Assembly (NCBI GenBank): GCA_017539165.1
Contig: JAFYHN010000112.1
Location: forward strand, 1 to 64,000
Direction: 5' to 3'
Length of the DNA stretch: 64,000 bases
Source: Eubacterium sp.
GTDB lineage: Bacteria > Bacillota > Clostridia > Lachnospirales > Lachnospiraceae
Shown here: positions 9,261 to 18,384 of the stretch, piece by piece
Layout of the letters: each line of letters begins with the position of its first letter
How positions within the stretch are numbered: position 1 is the stretch's first letter
Position numbers and translations under genes: made by a program
Notes under the pieces: model-generated
Told to the model about the DNA's origin: nothing
Seen by the model: the letters and a program-made list of their open reading frames with translations, nothing else
Databases searched by the model: none

Positions 9261-10491
9261 AAGAGTCTGTATATATTGCGGAGGTACCGTTAGCGTAAAT
9301 GGATACTGCAAGGCTTGTGGTCTTGGTCAGGGATTCCTATGGAAGGCTGGAAATACTTCGCATTATTACTACAACATAGCGCTTGATAGAGTTGGAGTGA
9401 GGGATCTCAGTGGAGCTATAGATTCCCTGAAAATGTCACTTCGCTATAACAAGTCGAATACTGATGCAAGAAATCTTCTTGGACTGATATATTATGAAAT
9501 GGGTGAAACAGTGTCTGCCCTTGGTTCTTGGGTTATAAGTGTAAATCATAAGCCTAAGGATAATATTGCGGTCAGATACCTTAAGGATCTAAGGGATAAT
9601 CCGGAGACTCTTAATCAGGCAACTGAGATAGCAAGAACATTTAACAAGGGACTTGAGCTCGCACAGAATCATGACTTTGATCTTGCAATAATACAGTTGA
9701 GAAAATGTATAAGCATGAATCCAAAGTTTGTTAAGGCATATCTTTTACTCAGCCTTATTTCTATTGCGCAGAAACGAGAGGGTGTGGCTAAGAAGTACAT
9801 ATCCAAGGTTGTTGCCATAGACAGGACGAATCCTATCGCGCTTGACTTCTTAAGAGAGATGGGAGAGTCTGATGCAGATATTAATCGTCTTGCTGAGGAT
9901 GGACTTGATTCTGAAGATGAGCTGTTTGACTATTACGGAATGGAACAGGAGAAAAAGGGCAAAAGACCTGCTAAGAAGATTGTTCCGAGAGCTCAGGAGA
10001 AGACTAGAAGTCTTAGACTTAGTAGATATAAAGAGCAGAATCTTGCTCGTTTTTCGAATATTTATATGATGGCTGGTATTGTAATAGGTCTTGCTGTGTT
10101 CTATTTTCTGATAGCACCTTCAATCAGATCTAACTACAATGAAAAGCTTCGAGAGGCAGAAACTGGTTATAACAAGACAATCTCTACGAAGAATAGTGAG
10201 ATTGATAACCTTAAGAAAGAGGTTGAAAGTCTGAATAGCAAGAATTCTTCTTACGAATCGAAGGAAAGCGAAATGCAGGAGACCATCCAGAGACTTACTT
10301 CAGAGGTTGAAAACCTTAAGAGAACGGTTGAAGCTGGTGGTGGAAGTGTTGCACCACAAAGCGAGGGAGATAACCCAGAAGCAGAAGGTGGCGAGGTTCA
10401 GAGTAGTTCCAATGCGGCAGCTGATAGAAATAATGCAAATGTAGTTGGTATCAGCGGAGATTCGATCGAAGATATGATATCAAACGAGTGA
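9250..10491 (+). CDS. Zinc-ribbon TPR membrane protein with extracellular coiled coil
   Basis: A 413-residue protein. Residues 7-23 hold a zinc ribbon (CIYCGG...CKACG). Residues about 35-200 read as TPR-like helical repeats (NTDARNLLGLIYYEMGETVSAL; KFVKAYLLLSLISIAQ). One membrane segment lies near 273-292 (MMAGIVIGLAVFYFLIAPSI), followed by a heptad-rich coiled coil to about 360 and a Ser/Gly/Glu-rich tail. Topology predicts TPRs inside and coiled coil outside. No enzyme motif is visible. It overlaps the small gene before it. The zinc-ribbon module recurs in the FHA-like and both kinase genes downstream, so this is probably a scaffold of the same island (inference). Confidence 0.75.
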   Translation: MAGRRVCIYCGGTVSVNGYCKACGLGQGFLWKAGNTSHYYYNIALDRVGVRDLSGAIDSLKMSLRYNKSNTDARNLLGLIYYEMGETVSALGSWVISVNHKPKDNIAVRYLKDLRDNPETLNQATEIARTFNKGLELAQNHDFDLAIIQLRKCISMNPKFVKAYLLLSLISIAQKREGVAKKYISKVVAIDRTNPIALDFLREMGESDADINRLAEDGLDSEDELFDYYGMEQEKKGKRPAKKIVPRAQEKTRSLRLSRYKEQNLARFSNIYMMAGIVIGLAVFYFLIAPSIRSNYNEKLREAETGYNKTISTKNSEIDNLKKEVESLNSKNSSYESKESEMQETIQRLTSEVENLKRTVEAGGGSVAPQSEGDNPEAEGGEVQSSSNAAADRNNANVVGISGDSIEDMISNE

Positions 10492-10560
10492 CTTGTATGC
10501 GATGTGGACTTAAGAGTGAATTTTGTATGTTGAAAAACAAAAGAATAAAAAGGTAAAAAA

Positions 10561-11703
10561 ATGAATATTAAATTTGCGTTTAAACAGCGAATGAAGAGCT
10601 ATGTACAGAATGAATATCTTCCCAAAGTATATGAAGGATACATTCTGAAGAAAGACGTAAAAAAAGGTAAGGTCATTATGGCAGATATGCATAGTGACAG
10701 TTTGCCGTTCAGCATGGAATCAACTTATAATGCTCTTGTAAAAAAAGGATATAGTCCCCGAGTTATGTGTCGGGATATCGCTAAGCTTACTCTACCGGGT
10801 AAGCTTAGCTTTTTGAGGCGCTTTATGAAGGAATATGCGTCTGCGGAATATGTTTTTATATGCAGCTATTTTCTTCCGGTGTCTTCGTGTGTAAAAAGAT
10901 CTGAGACGAAAGTGATTCAGCTCTGGCACTCGGGCGGACTTCTGAAGAAGATGGGATATGATACAAATGATGATATCCCTGAAGGATATGTGGGAGATGT
11001 AACTGCAAACTATGATCTTGTTACAGTCAGTTCTGAAGTATGTGTTCCAATCTGGGAACAGGCGCTCAAGCTTCCAAAAGGAATAACAGAGCCTTTGGGA
11101 CTTGCAAGAACAGATGTATATTTTGATAAAGAATGGAATGATAAGCAGAAAAATCTGTTTTATAAATTATACCCGGAAGCCAGAGGGAAGAAGGTGGCTC
11201 TCTATGCACCTTCATTTTCGGGGAATGCTGCTGATCCGCATTGTAAAGGTATAGAATCCGGAATAACAGAAGTAATGAAAAAGTTTTCGGATGAATGGTT
11301 TTTTATAGTCAGGTTACATCCTCTTCTCAGAGAGAAGTATCCTCAGTTCTGGTCAAAGACAGATGAGAAAATGCCTACAGAAAAACTACTTCCTGTAGTG
11401 AATCTTCTTATCACGGATTATTCATCAGTGCTTTTTGATTATTCAATCTATAAGAAGCCTTTTGTGATGTATTGTCCGGATTTGGATGAATTTAAGAAAT
11501 CAAGAGGATTTTATGCTGATCCGGAGGAGTTTCCTGCTCCGATAGCGAAGACAGCAGAAGAACTTGAAAAAGTAATTGACGAAAAAACATATTTTGAATA
11601 TGGCGAAGAAGAGTATGAGGACTTTTGTAAACACTATATGGGAGAATGCGATGGAAATAGCGCAAAACGTATAGTGGACAGAATCGTAAATCTTTCGCAT
11701 TAA
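10561..11703 (+). CDS. CDP-glycerol glycerophosphotransferase family protein
   Basis: A 380-residue GT-B-type enzyme of the TagB/TagF family, which moves glycerol phosphate (or a related polyol phosphate) from its CDP carrier to a wall-polymer precursor. Seen: LWHSGGLLKKMG near residue 122, GLARTDVYF, ALYAPSFSG, RLHPLL, and the hallmark TDYSSVLFDYSIYKKPFVMY near 280-299. There is no polybasic or membrane segment, so it acts at the inner face of the membrane. It stands 69 bases after the TPR gene with a weak ribosome site. Acceptor is unknown; teichoic-acid-like polymer or capsule are both possible. Confidence 0.85.
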   Translation: MNIKFAFKQRMKSYVQNEYLPKVYEGYILKKDVKKGKVIMADMHSDSLPFSMESTYNALVKKGYSPRVMCRDIAKLTLPGKLSFLRRFMKEYASAEYVFICSYFLPVSSCVKRSETKVIQLWHSGGLLKKMGYDTNDDIPEGYVGDVTANYDLVTVSSEVCVPIWEQALKLPKGITEPLGLARTDVYFDKEWNDKQKNLFYKLYPEARGKKVALYAPSFSGNAADPHCKGIESGITEVMKKFSDEWFFIVRLHPLLREKYPQFWSKTDEKMPTEKLLPVVNLLITDYSSVLFDYSIYKKPFVMYCPDLDEFKKSRGFYADPEEFPAPIAKTAEELEKVIDEKTYFEYGEEEYEDFCKHYMGECDGNSAKRIVDRIVNLSH

Positions 11704-11772
11704 GCTGTTTTTACTAAGCAAAAGAAGACGTTTTTTCTATCCTTCCACCACCTATTTTGTAAGGTATTATAC

Positions 11773-11821
11773 TTGAAAAAGAGGGTTAAATTAGTGTATT
11801 ATATAAGTGTTTAAATACACT
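11773..11821 (+). promoter_or_regulatory. Promoter with inverted repeat, start of the kinase operon
   Basis: TTGAAA (11773-11778) and TATTAT (11797-11802), 18 bases apart. AGTGTATT at 11793-11800 and AATACACT at 11814-11821 form an 8-bp inverted repeat covering the -10 and predicted start site, as a repressor operator would. The start codon is at 11889. Confidence 0.5.
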
Positions 11822-11888
11822 GGGTATGATGTGTGAAAGAATTATAAAATGTGGCTTTTTCCACAAGTGAGAGGTTGTGGAGATTGGG

Positions 11889-13379
11889 ATGAAAAATCGT
11901 ACTAAAAAACGTAAAGGGAAGACTGCAAAGTGCATGAGCATCGTTTTGATGTTTTTGTTTTTGTGTTTTTCATCATTTGCTTCATATGCATCCGAAGACA
12001 GAGGTGAATCTGTAAATATTTCGGATGAAGATGGATATTATAGAATAGAACAGATTCGGGCGGTTGCTCCATATACAAGAGTATTCATTTACCCGGATGA
12101 TAGTTTTGGAACCAATATTCAGGTGAACGGATATCTGAATGGGTTGAAACTCGATCTTGTTAATGTAGATACATGGGCAAGTATCGGTATGGGAATAGAT
12201 TATTATTTTCTGATAGATTTATCTGTATCTATCGATGAAGATGATTTTTCAGCAGTAAAAGATGATCTGGTTGAATTAGCCTCTTCAATGGGAAGTAAGG
12301 ATACTTTGTCTATATATGTGGTCGGAGATAAAAAAACTGTAAGAAAAGCTGACAGATTCTCTTCGTCTCAGGCAGGCGAACTTCAGCAGATTCTTGAGGA
12401 TGTCGAAAGAAAAGGTCAGAATATAGACATATATAAAGCAATAAATACTGTGGTTTTCAATATTAATTCTGAAGATCATAGGAAAGTATTCCAGGAAACC
12501 GAGAATATAGAAGAAGGGCTGGGGCTTGGTGATAACAGAAGAGTCATTGTTGTTATTTCTGATGGAGTGAATGATTCTGGAGACGAAGAAAAAGAAGCTG
12601 TGACATTGGAAAAACTAAATAACAGTAATATACCTCTTTATCTGGTTCAGCTGAGAAAACAGGATAAAAAGCATGTGGAAAATAAAGCTGATATTAAGAG
12701 GATTGCTATAGAGAGCGGAGGAGAGGTTTTTCCTGCTATAGATGATGAAAATGAGAATCCAATAGATAATCTTCAGTTTGAACTAAACTGCTGTTATGTT
12801 GTGACAATGATGTCCAAAAACAATAAAATCAGTAAAGCTCCGATTCCGTTTAATATGGAATATGGTTTTTCAGGTGGTTCGGAACCTTTAAAAACATTTA
12901 ATGATAAGAATGTTATTATAGACAAACATATGATGGACAGTTCTAAACCGACTGTTGAAAGAGTAAAGATAAGTAATGATCATACGGTCCGTGTTGAGTA
13001 TTCAGAACTTATATCTGAAAATGCCAGAGATGTGAATCTGTATAAGCTGACAGATGAAATGGGTAATGTGTATAAACCGACAGGGGCGGACTATTCTGTT
13101 GATGGAAAGAATGTCGTTATACTTACATTTCCTCATAGGTTTTATAATGGAAAGTATAAGCTGAGTATCATGTCGGGAATAACTGATGATACAGAGGAAA
13201 AGAATGAGCTGGAAGCTGTAACAAGAGAGATGATATTCTATGGTGGAGAAGATTTCGTTGTTGAGGAAAGCAGTTTCTTCACCAGATATCGTGTGGGTAT
13301 TATAGTCGTTGGAGCGATACTAGCAATAATTATTCTGGTACTTATATGGAATGAGGCCGGAAAAGTGTCTGATGACTGA
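11889..13379 (+). CDS. Secreted, membrane-anchored von Willebrand factor A domain protein
   Basis: A 496-residue protein with a basic signal peptide (hydrophobic core MSIVLMFLFLCFSSF), an extracellular vWA domain around residues 100-300, a beta-rich region and a C-terminal membrane anchor (VGIIVVGAILAIIILVLIW) with a short cytoplasmic tail. The metal-ion-dependent adhesion site is intact: D110, S112 and S114 in LIDLSVSI, and the later VISDGVND. vWA domains bind protein or glycan ligands through Mg2+. ATG 11889 is preferred over the upstream GTG (11877) because GGAG lies six bases before it. First gene of an operon with the FHA-like, pseudokinase and kinase genes. Ligand unknown. Confidence 0.8.
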   Translation: MKNRTKKRKGKTAKCMSIVLMFLFLCFSSFASYASEDRGESVNISDEDGYYRIEQIRAVAPYTRVFIYPDDSFGTNIQVNGYLNGLKLDLVNVDTWASIGMGIDYYFLIDLSVSIDEDDFSAVKDDLVELASSMGSKDTLSIYVVGDKKTVRKADRFSSSQAGELQQILEDVERKGQNIDIYKAINTVVFNINSEDHRKVFQETENIEEGLGLGDNRRVIVVISDGVNDSGDEEKEAVTLEKLNNSNIPLYLVQLRKQDKKHVENKADIKRIAIESGGEVFPAIDDENENPIDNLQFELNCCYVVTMMSKNNKISKAPIPFNMEYGFSGGSEPLKTFNDKNVIIDKHMMDSSKPTVERVKISNDHTVRVEYSELISENARDVNLYKLTDEMGNVYKPTGADYSVDGKNVVILTFPHRFYNGKYKLSIMSGITDDTEEKNELEAVTREMIFYGGEDFVVEESSFFTRYRVGIIVVGAILAIIILVLIWNEAGKVSDD

Positions 13380-13408
13380 GTATCAGGTTTATAGCGGGAG
13401 ATGATATA

Positions 13409-13933
13409 ATGGACATAATCAAGTGTGATAAGGGGCATTTTTATGATGCGGACGTATTCTCGGAATGTCCTCATTGTAATCAGCGTATAAATAATGAAGA
13501 TGTGTCAGAGGAGTCTGAGGAAACAAAACTTGTGGTCGGATGGCTTGTTTGTACGAGTGGAGAAGAGTTTGGACAGTTCTACACTTTATATAATGAGATC
13601 AATTCCATAAATGGAGTAAGCATAGTATTTAATGACGAGCTTTCAAGGATTTATGTGGATCTGGCGGGTTCTGAAGTGATACCGGATCTTAATAACAGAG
13701 AGCTTTCGGAAAATGAATATATATATGATCATGATAAATTGCGTATTAAGAATAATACGTTTATGTTAGTGGAACTCTGCAGAGATGGTTTTTCATGGAA
13801 GAAGAAACCTGTAGATGAACGTTCAAATCGTGATATGTTGAAATCTATGTGGAAATGTAGAGTTTGTGGAGTGAAAAACGAGGAAACGACTAATTATTGT
13901 TTTGTATGCGGAGCGGAAAAACCCCAGGAATAA
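13409..13933 (+). CDS. Double zinc-ribbon protein with degenerate FHA-like core
   Basis: A 174-residue cytoplasmic protein. The N-terminus has a metal knuckle (C6, H10, C20, C23), and the C-terminus a CxxC-x11-CxxC zinc ribbon. The middle (about 45-130) opens with GWLVCTSGEEFGQFYTLY, which resembles the start of zinc-ribbon FHA proteins of Firmicutes, but the conserved GR...S..H phosphothreonine-binding residues are not visible, so phosphopeptide binding is doubtful. Lies 29 bases after the vWA gene and 29 before the pseudokinase gene, in one operon. Likely an adaptor of the kinase system (inference). The FHA assignment is tentative; the zinc ribbons are plain. Confidence 0.65.
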   Translation: MDIIKCDKGHFYDADVFSECPHCNQRINNEDVSEESEETKLVVGWLVCTSGEEFGQFYTLYNEINSINGVSIVFNDELSRIYVDLAGSEVIPDLNNRELSENEYIYDHDKLRIKNNTFMLVELCRDGFSWKKKPVDERSNRDMLKSMWKCRVCGVKNEETTNYCFVCGAEKPQE

Positions 13934-13962
13934 GCCGGTAGTATTCGTGATGGGTGATGAAT

Positions 13963-16419
13963 ATGAATAGGAAGTGTACACAATGCAATAACATATTTCG
14001 GATACCCGAAGGGCATGAGGATGATGAACTCTGCTGCCCGTTTTGCGAGAGCGTGGTTGGTTCTGAGGGGAATACTTCTGAACTTCTATATTCTTCTGCG
14101 TTAGCCTCTGGTACTGAAATCGGTGGTAGTTATATCATCGAAGATACTATCAGACAGAGAAGTTTTGAGATAATATATAAAGCCAGGGATAAGAAATCGG
14201 ATTCCCAGGTTATCGTAAAGGAATACTTTCCGGATGGAATACTGGTGAGATCAGAAGGTTCTTATGTAAGTATGCATTCAGAGGTTGAAAGCGGTACTTA
14301 TGAAAGTGGAAAGAGGGACTTTATAAAACTTGCCAATAAGCTAAAGGAATTAAACGGCTTCTGGGGGATACCTGAAGTTCTTGATGTATTAGAAGGGAAT
14401 GGAACGGCATATGTCGTGATGGAGTATCTGAAGGGACGAAAACTCAAGGAATATATGCCTGAAGGGCATATAATGAGTTGGGAACAGGTTGAATCGGCGG
14501 TTTTCCAGATGCTTGATATATTGCAGACACTTCACGATAGAGGGGTGATACATCGCAATATCACAGCCGATAATATACTGGTTGATTCTAAAGGTACATT
14601 TAAGCTTCTGGATTTCGGAATGGATAAGGGCGACGGTGTTGGAGTCCTTGATGATATATATGCTGTGGGTTCTATCCTGTATAGGGCATTTACCGGTAAA
14701 TATCCTCCTTCGAAAAAGGACAGAGAGGCGGGAACTGAGTTTTTACCAGTATATGCTATGAACTCAGAGGTTTCCGTAGAGCTTAGCGATATGGTCATGA
14801 AAGCTATAGCTCTTCAGGAGGAAGACAGATATCAGAGTATAGGTGAGTTTAAGGCAGATATCGAAAGGCTTCAATGGAGTGAGTCTGAAGATGAACCTGG
14901 ATATGAAGATCAAGGGAATCAGGCAACTGAAGATGCTGCAGATCTTCCGCCGGAGAATAGTGGTCCCATTCAGGGGAAAAAACATAAGAGAAAATCCTAC
15001 GAAGAGAATATAAGAAGTGGAAACTGGATGGTTCTGAGGATACTGTTGATCATTATCCTGTTTATGATACTTGGAATCATCATGATAATAAATATAGGAA
15101 TATACAAAGGACCGGCCCCGGAAGAAACGGCTACAGGTGTTGACCTGTCAAGGGATGGAAAGGTTCTGAATATACAGTGTTGGAATACGGAGTTTATTAC
15201 AAGGCTGGCTGAGCATTATCCGGGATTTGTTCTGAATGATCCGGATGATGTTTCAAAAGGCGGAAAGATAGGAGACATCGAAGTAAAGTTATCGATAACG
15301 CCGTCTGATAATGAAGCATATCAGAATAATCTGGATGTGGTGCTGAAGGATAATGCTTCGAAGGAAGAGGATGATAGAGTTGATATCTTCCTGGTTGAAG
15401 CTGATTATGCTTTAAAGTATGTTGATACTGATTATACTGTTCCGATATCTGAACTTGGAATAGATGTTGAGAAAGAACTAGTAACTCAGTATGCTTATAC
15501 GAAGAATATCGTCACTGATTCACTTGGACGTTTGAAAGGGGTATCATGGCAGGTGTGCCCCGGAGTTATGATATATAACAGAGATGCAGCCAAGAAGGTT
15601 TTCGGAAGTGATAATCCGAATACTGTTCAGACAAAAGTTGAGAACTGGTATGAATATAAGAAGGTTGCTGAGCTGATGTATGAAAAAGGTTATCAGATGA
15701 CCTCCTCTGTAGAGGATACTTATAGGGTATTTGCTAATAATGCATCGGCACCATGGGTCGTTGATGGAAGAATCCGTATCGACGACCAGATGAAAGCTTG
15801 GGTAGATATGTCCAGGGAACAGGTTGAAAAGGGGTATACAACAACAGCAGATCTTTGGTCTGCAGAATGGGCGAAAGGCTTTGCTGCAGATTCAAATGTA
15901 TTCTGCTATTTCGGACCGGCCTGGCTTATAAACTTTTCTATGGGCAATATAGATAACGGCAAAAATGAGGATGATGGCTCCAGATGTTTTAAAGGTGGAT
16001 GGGCTGCAACAACGGGCCCGCAGGGATTCTTCTGGGGAGGAACCTGGATATGTGCGGCAAATGGAACTGATAATCCGGCACTTATTGCTGATATTATGAG
16101 AAAGATGACCACTGATGCAGAGATTATGTCTGCTATAGTAAAAGACGACAATGATTTTGTGAATAATATTCCGGCTATGAGAAATGCGGCTACGGATGAT
16201 TCATATGCATTTAAGTCGTTAGGCGGTCAGAATCCCATAGGATTATTTGTGAAGGGAGCAGATAGGATAAAAATAGACAACCTTTCTAAGTATGATCAGG
16301 GATGTAACAATTCTTTCTTGGGGGAGATGAAGGGTTATATCAGGCAGGAAATGACATACGAAGAAGCGGTAAAGAATTTCAAAAAATCAGTTAAGAATAA
16401 ATATCCGGAATTAGACTAG
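13963..16419 (+). CDS. Membrane pseudokinase with extracellular solute-binding domain
   Basis: An 818-residue fusion. Zinc ribbon at residues 5-28 (C5, C8, C25, C28). A Ser/Thr kinase-like domain follows (about 45-300): lysine 86 (IVKEYFPDG) and DFG (217-219) are kept, but the glycine-rich loop is lost and the catalytic HRD is HRN (197-199), so the base aspartate is missing. One membrane segment spans about 355-380. The remainder outside (about 390-818) reads as a family 1 ABC-type sugar-binding protein (GVSWQVCPGVMIYNRDA; WGGTWICAANGTDNPAL) without lipobox. Start: ATG 13963, not the earlier GTG/ATG codons, because it aligns with the start of the next kinase and has GGGTGA upstream. Probably a solute sensor acting through the neighbouring active kinase (inference). 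Confidence 0.8.
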   Translation: MNRKCTQCNNIFRIPEGHEDDELCCPFCESVVGSEGNTSELLYSSALASGTEIGGSYIIEDTIRQRSFEIIYKARDKKSDSQVIVKEYFPDGILVRSEGSYVSMHSEVESGTYESGKRDFIKLANKLKELNGFWGIPEVLDVLEGNGTAYVVMEYLKGRKLKEYMPEGHIMSWEQVESAVFQMLDILQTLHDRGVIHRNITADNILVDSKGTFKLLDFGMDKGDGVGVLDDIYAVGSILYRAFTGKYPPSKKDREAGTEFLPVYAMNSEVSVELSDMVMKAIALQEEDRYQSIGEFKADIERLQWSESEDEPGYEDQGNQATEDAADLPPENSGPIQGKKHKRKSYEENIRSGNWMVLRILLIIILFMILGIIMIINIGIYKGPAPEETATGVDLSRDGKVLNIQCWNTEFITRLAEHYPGFVLNDPDDVSKGGKIGDIEVKLSITPSDNEAYQNNLDVVLKDNASKEEDDRVDIFLVEADYALKYVDTDYTVPISELGIDVEKELVTQYAYTKNIVTDSLGRLKGVSWQVCPGVMIYNRDAAKKVFGSDNPNTVQTKVENWYEYKKVAELMYEKGYQMTSSVEDTYRVFANNASAPWVVDGRIRIDDQMKAWVDMSREQVEKGYTTTADLWSAEWAKGFAADSNVFCYFGPAWLINFSMGNIDNGKNEDDGSRCFKGGWAATTGPQGFFWGGTWICAANGTDNPALIADIMRKMTTDAEIMSAIVKDDNDFVNNIPAMRNAATDDSYAFKSLGGQNPIGLFVKGADRIKIDNLSKYDQGCNNSFLGEMKGYIRQEMTYEEAVKNFKKSVKNKYPELD

Positions 16420-16474
16420 ATAAGGGATAATGGTTATGTTATTCTTAAGTAAGAAAAAATAGGAAGGTGAGTTC

Positions 16475-18277
16475 ATGGAAAGACGATGCATGAACTGCAT
16501 GAGGATTTTTGAGATACCCAAAGGATATGAGGACGCCGATTTCTGTTGTCCTTTTTGTGGGTTCGTAGAGAATACTTCGCCGGAGAATGAGTCACATCTG
16601 CATCCGGGAGTGGCGGTGAATGAACGATATAAAATCGGCACTGTCATAGGTGCCGGAGGATTTGGGGTTACTTACAAAGCATGGGATGATACTCTGGATA
16701 GTCAGATAGCTGTTAAGGAATATTTTCCTGAGGGGCTTGCTGTCAGAGATAAAGACGGAGTAACGGTTTCGGCGGTTTCTTCAGAAGGTAAAGAAGCATA
16801 TTCGCTCGGAAGAGAGCGGTTTCTGAAAGAAGCCAGAAGTCTTGCAAAGTTCAATAATAATCCGGGAACGGTAACTATATATGATTTCTTTGAACAGAAT
16901 GGTACAGCCTATATAACTATGGAATATCTTGATGGATGTAACATGATGGAGTATATTGAGACCAGGAATGAAAAGGTTTCACTGGATATGCTCCTGGATA
17001 TCACAGACTGTATATGTAATGTTCTGTCTGTGGTGCATTCGACAGGAGTCATACATAGAGATATAAGTCCGGAGAATATATTTGCTGAGTCAGATGGTAC
17101 ATATAAGCTTATTGATTTTGGGGCTGCCAAACAGCAGATTACAAAAGATAAGCGTTCATCTACCGTTATATTGAAACATGATTATGCTCCGTTGGAACAG
17201 TTTTCACATAAAGGAAATGTAGGTCCCTGGACAGATATATATTCATTAGGGGCAACATTATATAAGATTCTGACGGGAATCACACCGAAGGAATCTATTC
17301 AAAGGATCATGCATGATGATATACAGGAACCTATAGAACTTAGGCCTGATATTCCTAAGTATGTAAGCGACTCGATCATGAAAGCTATATCACTGCAGAT
17401 CAAAGATAGGTATAAAACGGCGTTGGAGTTTAAAACTGCGATGCATGGTGAGGGGAAAGAGGAAGATTATAATTTTTCCAGAGTTGAAGTCAGTGATCAG
17501 GATAGAAACAGATTAAGTTCCAAAGAATCTGAAGATAATACTGATGACAAGAATCAAAAAGGTGGAATTCAGCAACAGGAGAGAGATATGGGTAAAGAAT
17601 TGCAGGAGAAAGCATTAAGCGAGACAGAAGGCGATAGCTTTCTTGATATTAATGATTTCATTAATTTCGATGACACAGAGGTGGCACAACAATCTACACA
17701 GATATTGAGAGGAATTCAGGAGGCTGCTAAACAAGATGGCAGTCAGATTCTTAGTTCAACGCCAGTACCAGGAGCTATACCTGGATATGAGGCACCTGGT
17801 GGTAAACAGCCGGGAGCTGAAAAGGTGGAAGAGAAAAAAGAACCATCCAATCCTCAACCGGAAGAAAGAATGCCGCTTGGTTATACCGAGCCACCTAAGA
17901 TTCAGAGAACGGTACCAGGTCAACCGGGAATGCCTCAGCGACCTGTGGGATATGGAGGTCAGCCGGGACAGGGACAGCCTGTACCACCGCCACATCATCC
18001 TCGTCCAAAACAGGGTGGTATGCTCTCTGCCAGAAGAGATGCTGCAAATCAGTTTAAAGAGGAACATGAGAATACAGGCACACTTTCGATGTCTAAGATG
18101 AGCATGGCAAAGTCTACACCTGCTCATAAGCCGAAGGGTATCAGTGCAGTAATAGAACAGCAGACTAACATTTTAAAGGCAACCGACGAGGCTGCCCAGG
18201 CAGCTCAGGGATCAATGTCTGATGATACTGAAAAGAAGAGAAAAGGACTTGGTTCCTTATTCGGAAAGAAAAAGTAA
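16475..18277 (+). CDS. Zinc-ribbon Ser/Thr protein kinase, soluble
   Basis: A 600-residue kinase. The N-terminal zinc ribbon (C5, C8, C25, C28) has exactly the spacing of the pseudokinase before it. The kinase domain (about 50-310) is intact: glycine loop GAGGFG (59-64), lysine 81 in VKEYFPEG, HRD 194-196 with N201, DFG 214-216, and YAPLEQ as the APE region. After residue 320 comes a disordered tail: acidic, then Pro/Gln/Gly-rich, ending in a basic KKRKGLGSLFGKKK. No membrane segment and no PASTA domain, so it is not PrkC. A strong AGGAAGGTGA precedes the ATG. It lies 55 bases after the pseudokinase and is followed by a terminator. No PP2C phosphatase is nearby. Confidence 0.9.
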   Translation: MERRCMNCMRIFEIPKGYEDADFCCPFCGFVENTSPENESHLHPGVAVNERYKIGTVIGAGGFGVTYKAWDDTLDSQIAVKEYFPEGLAVRDKDGVTVSAVSSEGKEAYSLGRERFLKEARSLAKFNNNPGTVTIYDFFEQNGTAYITMEYLDGCNMMEYIETRNEKVSLDMLLDITDCICNVLSVVHSTGVIHRDISPENIFAESDGTYKLIDFGAAKQQITKDKRSSTVILKHDYAPLEQFSHKGNVGPWTDIYSLGATLYKILTGITPKESIQRIMHDDIQEPIELRPDIPKYVSDSIMKAISLQIKDRYKTALEFKTAMHGEGKEEDYNFSRVEVSDQDRNRLSSKESEDNTDDKNQKGGIQQQERDMGKELQEKALSETEGDSFLDINDFINFDDTEVAQQSTQILRGIQEAAKQDGSQILSSTPVPGAIPGYEAPGGKQPGAEKVEEKKEPSNPQPEERMPLGYTEPPKIQRTVPGQPGMPQRPVGYGGQPGQGQPVPPPHHPRPKQGGMLSARRDAANQFKEEHENTGTLSMSKMSMAKSTPAHKPKGISAVIEQQTNILKATDEAAQAAQGSMSDDTEKKRKGLGSLFGKKK

Positions 18278-18283
18278 TACTTT

Positions 18284-18320
18284 AGCGGGACGGAGGTCAT
18301 ACCCCCGGTCCCGCTTTTAA
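18284..18320 (+). terminator. Terminator of the kinase operon
   Basis: AGCGGGAC (18284-18291) pairs with GTCCCGCT (18308-18315), with further G-C pairs inside, followed by TTTAAGTTTTG. Confidence 0.8.
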
Positions 18321-18327
18321 GTTTTGT

Positions 18328-18356
18328 TTGCCAAAAGACCTAAAACATTATATACT
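18328..18356 (+). promoter_or_regulatory. Promoter of the DUF308-like gene
   Basis: TTGCCA, 17-base spacer, TATACT, directly after the preceding terminator and 29 bases before the start codon. Confidence 0.55.
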
Positions 18357-18384
18357 AGTGGGCGTGATAAAGGAGTGAAAATAT

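Noticed and set aside
13963-14900. An active Ser/Thr kinase
   Set aside because: The catalytic aspartate is asparagine (HRN) and the glycine-rich loop is gone, so phosphotransfer is unlikely.
17736-18127. Two overlapping open frames, one per strand, over the kinase tail
   Set aside because: Low-complexity Pro/Gln/Gly-rich codons keep the other frames open; neither has a ribosome site.
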